Assembly (NCBI GenBank): GCA_037447655.1 | Contig: JBBHKE010000447.1 | Span: forward strand, 236,760 to 300,759 | Direction: 5' to 3' | DNA from: Zygnema cylindricum | Taxonomy: Eukaryota > Streptophyta > Zygnematophyceae > Zygnematales > Zygnemataceae | Length of the DNA stretch: 64,000 nt | In this document: positions 57,175 through 64,000 of the stretch, piece by piece | How the letters are laid out: every line of letters begins with the position of its first letter | How positions within the stretch are numbered: the stretch's first letter is position 1 | The notes under the pieces: generated by a model | Told to the model about the DNA's origin: nothing | What the model saw: the letters and a program-made list of their open reading frames with translations, nothing else | Databases searched by the model: none | Translations under genes and position numbers: made by a program

Positions 57175-57227
<53 letters not shown>
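57175..57227. repeat. (TC)n microsatellite in formin intron 3
   Basis: 53 bp of uninterrupted TC dinucleotides, 55 bp downstream of exon 3. Confidence 0.95.
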
Positions 57228-57228
<1 letters not shown>

Positions 57229-57657
57229 GAAGCCAGTCAGGTAATTAGTGTGGATTGACGTCAAGACGCGGTTTCAACCTGATAACAAGAGCCACATTTA
57301 CAGTGGTCAGGAGTGTGGTTCCTATCCTTCATAGGTTCATCAGCTGATCGTGAAGCGAATATAGCAATAGTGATCTCAACTAATGTTGAGTGTTGACTTA
57401 TAAAATGCAGCCAAATAAATGAGGTTGTCATCTGGGGGGATCTAGGAAATAGCTTCCTTAATCAGGCTCTTTTTCCTGTTTTCCTTATTATTAATTCACT
57501 GTTTCTCTAAGGGTACAGGTCAGTTTCTTTCTTGTGATTCCCAAGTATTTTTTAGTTCCTTTGTAATTCAGGTTCTTATCAACGCGTAATGATAGGTGGT
57601 ACAATCTGATTTTCTTTTAACTTCTGACTCCAATTTTGAGTGTCATGGAAATCTCAG

Positions 57658-57765
57658 GTGGCTATATTGAAAGTCGATGCTGACTCCTTAGGCGACTGCT
57701 GTGACGCCATGGCATTCACACTGCTCAAATATTCGCCCAAGGATGACGAGAGAGCAAAAATTAAG
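57658..57765 (+). CDS. Formin, exon 4
   Basis: 108 nt after ATCTCAG, phase 0 at both ends. It encodes V-A-I-L-K-V-D and [11 protein letters not shown], the FH2 stretch usually seen as L-L-K-x-x-P-x-x-x-E. The donor is GTCTGT. Confidence 0.8.
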
Positions 57766-59113
57766 GTCTGTCGCACGTCTCCTCTATCCCTCTATTCCCT
57801 CCTCCCCACATTTTCTGCCCCTTCCTCCTTTCCGACTCAAGTTCAACCTCCAGGAAATCACAGCTTCAACCTTTCCCTCTCTCTCCCTCTCCTCTCCCTC
57901 TCCCTCTCCCTCCTTGTCCTCACCCTTCCTCGTCCTCACCCTTTCCCTCTCCCTCTCCCTCTCCCTCCCCCTCTCCCTCTCCCTCTCCCTCTCCCTCTCC
58001 CTCTCCCTTTCCCTCTCCCTCTCCCACTCCCTCTCCCTCTCCCTCTCCCTCTCCCTCTCCCTCTCCCTCTCCCTCTCCCTCTCCCTCTCCCTCTCCCTCT
58101 CCCTCTCCCTCTCCCTCTCCCTCCCCCTACCCCTCTCCCTCTCCCTCTCCCTCTCCCTCTCCCTCTCCCTCTCCCTCTCCCTCTCCCTCTCCCTCTCCCT
58201 CTCCCTCTCCCTCCCTCTCCCTCCCCCTACCCCTCTCCCTCTCCCTCTCCCTCTCCCTCTCCCTCTCCCTCTCCCTCTCCCTCCCCCTCCCTCTCCCTCT
58301 CCCTCTCCCTCTCCCTCTCCCTCTCCCTCTCCCTCTCCCTCTCCCTCTCCCTCTCCCTCTCCCTCTCCCTCTCCCTCTCCCTCTCCCTCTCCCTCTCCCT
58401 CTCCCTCTCCCTCTCCCTCTCCCTCTCCCTCTCCCTCTCCCTCTCCCTCTCCCTCTCCCTCTCCCTCTCCCTCTCCCTCTCCCTCTCCCTCTCCCTCTCC
58501 CTCTCCCTCTCCCTCTCCCTCTCCCTCTCCCTCTCCCTCTCCCTCTCCCTCTCCCTCTCCCTCTCCCTCTCCCTCCCCCTCTCCCTCCCCCTCCCCCTCC
58601 CCCTCCCCCTCCCCCTCTCCCTCCCCCTCCCCCTCCCCCTCCCCCTCCCCCTCCCCCTCCCCCTCCCCCTCCCCCTCCCCCTCCCCCTCCCCCTCCCCCT
58701 CCCCCTCCACCTCCATAGTTGTTTCGATAACCATCTCTGTTTAGTTTGCTTAAAATAATTGGTGACAGACTCCTATCTCCAATCAGGTAATTCATTGTTT
58801 TCTTCATTCTGACAGTTTGTTGAGATCTCAAAGCTACTCTTTGAAGTTTTTTACTGTTCTTCTGTTAGTGTCGTATTTCGTTTTATTTTTCTTCAAAATT
58901 GTAATCGGATGGTTTTTACTGTTATCAATTTAATTAGTGTTGTATTTCGTAGAATTGAACTTCAGATCTGTTGTTGTGTGTGTTTTACTGTTATTGATTT
59001 TCTAGTGTTGTATTTCGCATTGTTCTCATTTTTTTTTATCACATAAATGGGAAAAAGATATTCTCCATCATATCTTGTTTTGTCTGTTATCTTTGATTGT
59101 TATTTTTCTTCAG
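57766..59113 (+). other. Formin intron 4, dominated by a pyrimidine repeat
   Basis: 1348 bp, with the CTCCCT repeat at 57871-58714 and T-rich sequence after it. The acceptor is TTCTTCAG. Confidence 0.75.
57871..58714. repeat. CTCCCT/CCCCCT pyrimidine repeat (~840 bp)
   Basis: Nearly pure pyrimidine strand. Hexamer CTCCCT dominates to about 58570, then CCCCCT to about 58710. Two similar interruptions (CCCCCTACCCCT near 58125 and 58225) lie about 100 bp apart and suggest an internal duplication. All reading frames are open, producing spurious Ser-Pro, Leu-Pro, Gly-Glu and Gly-Arg repeats. Such tracts can form triplex (H-) DNA. Confidence 0.95.
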
Positions 59114-59155
59114 GGATATTTGGGAGCGCTTGAGGAGCTTGGTCCGGCAGAGCAG
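59114..59155 (+). CDS. Formin, exon 5 (GYLGALEELGPAEQ)
   Basis: 42 nt, phase 0. G-Y-L-G-A-L-E-E-L-G-P-A-E-Q matches the FH2 segment Y-x-G-D-x-x-x-L-G-x-A-E-x. Confidence 0.85.
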
Positions 59156-59647
59156 GTTCGCTATTTGAAAATCGTTCTATTTTTCTGCAACTTTATATTT
59201 GTTTTATGAGTTTTTATCCGTTTTTATTTAAATAGCCTTGGTGATTTGTGTGTGTTTTCAAGAACCTCTGTGTTTGAATAAAGACGTATTTTTCTTGCGT
59301 TTAGTTTTACCTATGTATTTTTGTAATTTTCTTATGTTTACTTTTTCTTACCTTTAGGTTCCATGATTGAGAAATTTATTTTTCGCAAAGTGATGGCAAT
59401 AACCTCTGTGTTTGCAATAATTTTTATTTTTTTTTCCTTTTCGTTTAGTTTTATTGATGAATTGGAAGATTTCGCTTAGTGGTGTTAATGGTGAATCGGT
59501 TTGTTACGAAAGGAGAAGGGAAATCCAGTTCTGACTATGATATAGTGTAAGTGTTTCCCTTTCCCCCTTTTGCCTTGTGAAAACTATTTCTGACAAGCGA
59601 TTGCCACTTTTTTTGTTGTTGTTGTTTTTTTTTTTTTTTCTTTTTAG

Positions 59648-59728
59648 CTCTGGTCTGCCCTTCTTCCAATTCCACGGTTGGAGAGAAAACTTCACATGCT
59701 CAGATTTCGATCATCTATTCATGATAGG
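59648..59728 (+). CDS. Formin, exon 6 (IPRLERKL)
   Basis: 81 nt between TTTTTAG and GTAAGC, phase 0. It encodes I-P-R-L-E-R-K-L and R-F-R-S-S-I-H-D-R, the conserved FH2 helix I-P-R-L-E-x-R-L. Confidence 0.85.
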
Positions 59729-60124
59729 GTAAGCAAACGTTTTCACTTTTTTTTTTTGGGGGCAAGAAACGTTTTTTCGTGCCGTTGATTCTGGACTGAA
59801 TGCATCTTTGTGCGAGGAAAATAAAAAAAAGGCTTACAGCGAGCTTAGATTAGCCGTGAAGTAAAAGGTAGATTCGTTTAGTTCGAGACGTAGATTGAGT
59901 CCAGATTGAGTTTTAAGTTCATTTTTAGATTGTAGGATCCGTATGTAGATTTTTTATATAAGATATAAGAGTCACTGTTAGGTCAAGAGCTAATTTCTAC
60001 GAATTGAATCTTTTATAGGAAATGGATACATTCTTAGGAAAGTCAAATGGATACATTTGTTTAAAATCAAGTAGGAGTGTTTTATAATCTGTTTTTTTTT
60101 TCCAATATTTATTTTTGGTTGCAG

Positions 60125-60175
60125 GTGGATCCATTGGAGGAGAAAATTAGCAATGTCATACTTTTGTCTGAAAAG
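60125..60175 (+). CDS. Formin, exon 7
   Basis: 51 nt between TTGCAG and GTAGGA, phase 0: V-D-P-L-E-E-K-I-S-N-V, the FH2 helix after I-P-R-L-E. Confidence 0.8.
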
Positions 60176-60763
60176 GTAGGAATACTTTTTTCTCGAGCAT
60201 CGGTTTTTTTAGTCTTTTACCAGTTTGAGGGTTGTTTTTTCGACAATGGAATCAAAAACGTAACGATGAAATTGGGCCTTTTTTATTTTTGTAAGGACAA
60301 AAAGTTGTTTCTACTAGTGGTGGGTTGTTCAATGGCAATTATTAGTCCCAGCACCTGATGATTATTTTCTGAAAAAGGTTATTGTTACAATTTTAAGCTA
60401 TGTATGATGTGATATATATGGATGAAAAGCTACAAAACAGGCCTGAATTGAAACATTGTAAGAAAAATGGTTTTCCTTTTGGCATTTATTAGACTGTACA
60501 TATAAAACACATACAGATATGGCCTCATTGTTCCTCTGCACAGAAGTGGGTGGTGGACTACAAAAGTTAATAAAGAAAATGTGTACCCGTATTTTGCCTA
60601 TATGGTGATGTAAACTGTACTGATTTCATGTCCATATTATTGGTGCGGCCAGACTAATTAAGGAGTGAAAACTGTGCAAACAAGCGGCAGAGTGTATTTA
60701 AAGAGTTTGTGGTGCAATTGCACAAGGTTGACCTTTGTTGTGTTTTTTATTCATATGTTACAG

Positions 60764-60836
60764 ATCCAGGCTTCTAATAAACTGCAAAACGTTCTGCGAG
60801 TTGTGTTGGGCATAAGAAATGAGCTCAGTACACGAG
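60764..60836 (+). CDS. Formin, exon 8 (GNxxN region, degenerate)
   Basis: 73 nt between TTACAG and GTAAGT, leaving one base of a split codon. It encodes L-Q-N-V-L-R-V-V-L-G-I-R-N-E-L-S. In most formins this spot reads L-E-x-V-L-x-x-G-N-x-x-N. Here the Gly and second Asn are replaced (R-N-E-L-S), an unusual change at a conserved site. Confidence 0.8.
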
Positions 60837-61114
60837 GTAAGTTTTCCTACCATAAAGGGAGGGAGAGCATGTAAACGCTTGTGGTTAGCTTATTTAGATT
60901 GAAATTCTTTAGAGGAAAGGGGATCAGAAAATAACGTGTAAGGTTGGTTTTCATTGAATGACGGTGTTTGCAGATGTGCTTACAGAAATGATTTCAGCAA
61001 AATCCAACACCTATTATGATGATGATGATGGATGTTTTTGTTCTGAGTTATTTTAGAGAGAATCTGGAATGGAGAATGAAAATTCACAGCTGTCATTGTT
61101 TTTTTCTTTTTTAG

Positions 61115-61191
61115 GCCAAGCTCAAGGAATTGCACCCCAAGACTTGGTTATGGCTGGACGAACGGCAGGATTGATGCGTTTTTTATGCAAG
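61115..61191 (+). CDS. Formin, exon 9
   Basis: 77 nt between TTTTAG and GTTTGT. It completes a Gly codon, then G-Q-A-Q-G-I-A, the position of R-G-x-A-x-G-F in other formins, and G-L-M-R-F-L-C-K, the position of T-L-L-H-F-L/V-V. The stretch between is shorter than usual. Confidence 0.75.
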
Positions 61192-63411
61192 GTTTGTACA
61201 ACCCGTATGCTTTTCAGTTTATCATGAAATGATTAATTTCCTTAGAAAGGTCTTCACAGAATATGGTTCAGGATTTGGATAACGTGGGTGATGTCATTAT
61301 CGCTTTCGGAGGAAGTGGTAGAAAGTTTACTTACAAATATGTCGATATTCTCGATACCGATTTCTCCTGACGATTCTATCCATGAAGTTTACCATTGATA
61401 ACACCGTTTCAGAGAGAGTGGTAAAAAATCTACCTTTGAATCTATCGATGTTCTCGACATGTTTTTCTTCCAGCAGTGCTATCCGTGAAGTTTACCATCG
61501 AAAGAAGTTTTCCTTTGAATCTATCGATGTTCTCGACATGTTTTTCTTCCAGCAGTGCTATCCGTGAAGTTTACCATCGAAAGAAGTTTTTCGATCCGAA
61601 ATGGCATTATGTTGTCTTCGTCAAGGATCTGTTTTAACTGCACTTTTGGAGACAAAAACTGCAGGTTTAAATTGAAGAGTGAGTTGAAGTATCGATCAGA
61701 AAGAGTTGAAATTGGTGGGAATTTTTCATGATGCAGGTGAATTTTTCCAATACCCAACGAATCATCAGGTTTTGGTAGTTAAGTATGTCATGAAAATGTA
61801 GTGTATGATTTCATTTCAATTCTGTATGTTACAAACTCGCCAAACATTGATGTAGTGCTTATGCTACACCTTGTATTGCTGTTAACGTTAATGTGTTTCT
61901 ACTCCACTTAAATTAGCTTTTCTTCGTGCACACAATGCATATGGGGACTGCCAATTCGAAGGTAATAATCCAAACTTTCCATTGCAGCAGTTGCATAGGA
62001 GCTTAAGGCTGAAAAAACGGTTAACTCTAATATCGATACACGGGGTAGTCTTGTGTTTTTTGGTTTTCAGTTTTCCTACATGTGGAAATGTCTTTCGTAT
62101 TCGCGAATATATGAGTTTCAGTATTGTATCGGCCATACACTCGAAAGTGCCAATATAAATGTCAAACAATGTTTTGACACAAATTTCCTTTGTATGAAAA
62201 TTTATATAATAGAGAGGCAAATGGCTTAAAATTGCCAATGTCACGATGAAATATAATGGCCTCAAACTTGTAAGTATATTACAAGCCTAGCCTACAGAAT
62301 CTTATTGAAAACTCTTGGGGAATGTCAAAATCTTGAAACTCCTACTATTTTACTAACAGTTATCAGCATTATGTTTCTAAAATAAATTAAACCTTAAGTT
62401 TTTTACCCTTGTAATCTCCACATGTTGTTACAACTTTACCATGTAGTTATGTAAATAATCAATGATTTCACGACAGAATATCTCAACGTACTTTTTATCG
62501 TTTGGCACTTTAAAGTAGAAAGACCGACTATGTTGTCATTTACAGTTGATCTGTAGTATTAGAATTAAATATTGAACTTGTTTTTTGATGTGTTATTCAA
62601 GTGACAAGCACTTGCTTGATATTTTAAACCATTGGAACATAACTTCCACTGGTATAACATTTGTGGTAATTACACATACATAGTCACTAGGATTTGCCAT
62701 TTCAAGAAAAGTGATGCATGTTTTGATGCATTGGAATAACTGACTTCAATGGCGAATATCCGGCCAGTTTTATAGGTTTGAAGTTTGGAATATGTGAATA
62801 CTCTGAAAAAGTCAGTATACAGTCTATAGTGAATAGGGTCCTTTTTCTTTAATTCTGTCAAGTTCACATGATCATTGTTTTCTCTCCCAATTGGTCTCTA
62901 CCGCACTCCCCCGTCTTTTTTCTTTCTTAATTTGTGGTGAAAGATAATGTCGCCCAAGGTATTCTATTCCAAGTATCACATATTGCAAATGTCCATGATC
63001 AGCATCCGCTTATGTGTCCAACTGCTAAAATGTTTTGATGTCTTGCAGCCATGTTTTTATTATTGAATATTTTTATTATCGACGTACCGTGGGGACGTTG
63101 CATGTTGAAACACTTTTCAGATTTTGCCAAGATTGGGATTATCAAGGATGTTCTAGCCCTAAGCATTAAGTATCACCAGATTTTCATCAATAGTAACTAT
63201 TGTTTTTAGTATGGACCACCCTTTTTGGAACAAAGTTGATTTGATGGTTTATTATGCAAAACTAGGGAATTTGGTTAGTGCAAAACACGATTTATTGGAC
63301 AACATCTGATCTTAATATCATTCAAATATATATGTTCCAACAAAATCCACTGTAATTACGGCGAGCAATTTTAGTGGATTGGGACTGAAGGTGTAATTGT
63401 TTGGGCCACAG
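61192..63411 (+). other. Formin intron 9 with a 79-bp tandem duplication
   Basis: 2220 bp. Two copies of a 79-bp unit lie at 61435-61513 and 61514-61592 (starting TTTGAATCTATCGATG). Each contains a CTTCCAG acceptor-like site. The rest is AT-rich with no recognised exon, though a short FH2 exon could be hidden here. Confidence 0.6.
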
Positions 63412-63501
63412 GTTTTGGCAGACAATCGGGCCCATTTGCTCAATTTTTATGATGATTTTACTGAGGATGGTCGCTATCTCCTTGGAAAAGAAATGCTTAA
63501 G
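63412..63501 (+). CDS. Formin, exon 10
   Basis: 90 nt between CCACAG and GTAAGT, phase 0: V-L-A-D-N-R-A-H-L-L-N-F-Y-D-D and K-E-M-L-K, fitting the FH2 part after the lost T-L-L-H-F-L segment. Confidence 0.75.
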
Positions 63502-63963
63502 GTAAGTTAAGTGTTTTGGACCTTGTTTCAAGTTTTTTTCGTTTCTTTTCTTTTCTTTCCTTTCCTTTTTGCAGTGACGGGGGAAATTTTGAGACTTGAT
63601 TAGATTCGAGGAAGTTTAGCTGAAGGCAAATACCCTGTTACAGGGAGGCGATGGATGGTCAAAGGTAGTTTAGTTTGGAAAGCATTTGGGAGTGGCTAAA
63701 TCAAGAGGGGAACAGGAGGAGACAACATGGGTGGGAAATAGTGTGGATCGGACCATCATGTACCCATGTAATGCTTGTCATAGACACAATGTTAGTTTAG
63801 TAAATGATTTTTTCACCTGCATTGTCAGCATTTTTGGAGGAAATGGTGCATATTCGGATTTGATTGGACATTTGGCAAAGAAGCAGAATATTGCTCCACT
63901 TGTTTTAATTGTCCGGTTGACAGAAAACGAATAAACATAATTTTTGGGTTTAAATCGTTTTAG

Positions 63964-64000
63964 GCATCCACCAATGGACGAGACTCCATCTTGCCAACCT
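63964..64000 (+). CDS. Possible formin exon 11 (cut by window edge)
   Basis: After the acceptor GTTTTAG the phase-0 frame reads A-S-T-N-G-R-D-S-I-L-P and is open to the edge. The splice site and phase fit, but the sequence is too short to confirm homology. Confidence 0.35.

Noticed and set aside
57640-58831. Long open frames on both strands rich in Ser-Pro, Leu-Pro, Gly-Glu and Gly-Arg
   Set aside because: They are translations of the CTCCCT repeat in a formin intron. A six-base repeat without stop codons is open in every frame.

Overview
Organism and content. The window is nuclear DNA of a eukaryote, most likely of the green-plant (streptophyte) lineage. The evidence is a gene split by GT-AG introns that encodes a formin (FH1 plus FH2), a dense layer of Ty1/copia retrotransposons with plant-type pol motifs, a SMART/TRIM-like miniature LTR element, a MITE, and G-box (CACGTG) promoter motifs. 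I cannot name the species. There are no bacterial operons, rRNA genes or CRISPR arrays.

Layout. Positions 1-47374 are almost entirely nested Copia elements. I sort their LTRs into four related families that I call A, C, D and E. Copia-C1 (+) enters from the left edge and ends at 19401. It is split by Copia-A1 (438-7940), a solo LTR (8322-9673), a solo C-type LTR (9758-10761) and the minus-strand, internally deleted Copia-D1 (11136-15382). Copia-C3 (-) occupies 19402-21016 and 40318-42316. It is split by the composite Copia-E insertion (21017-40312), whose 5' LTR holds a complete minus-strand Copia-C2 (21198-28591), which in turn holds a solo A-type LTR (25329-26362). Copia-C4 (+) runs head-to-head from about 42317 to 47374 and carries a tandem miniature LTR element (42968-43769). 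Most insertions are anchored by exact 5-bp target-site duplications read directly from the sequence. Positions 47375-50374 are mostly unidentified but hold a further solo LTR (48971-49538). A MITE (50375-50879) lies just upstream of the formin gene (51029 to beyond 64000), which has ten supported exons and an intron containing about 840 bp of a CTCCCT-type repeat.

How the parts work together. All four Copia families share a layout. A U3 region carries a G-box, a cluster of GTAC sites and a CCAAT box. A TATA-like element is followed by several short hairpins whose stems differ between families but still pair. The LTR then ends in CA and is followed directly by GGTTATGGGCCCACC or a close variant. 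That motif is complementary to the anticodon arm of initiator tRNA-Met (half-tRNA priming, as in Drosophila copia and yeast Ty5), and its ATG appears to be the Gag start codon. The miniature element at 42968 instead uses the conventional 3'-end tRNA-Met primer site and carries a full tRNA-like cloverleaf inside each LTR. None of the Copia polyproteins is intact.

Formin gene. A long first exon encodes a disordered N-terminus with no recognised domain and a proline-rich FH1 region. The reading frame of FH1 is broken by two apparent extra C bases. Small in-phase exons then encode a divergent FH2 domain. The gene continues past the right edge.
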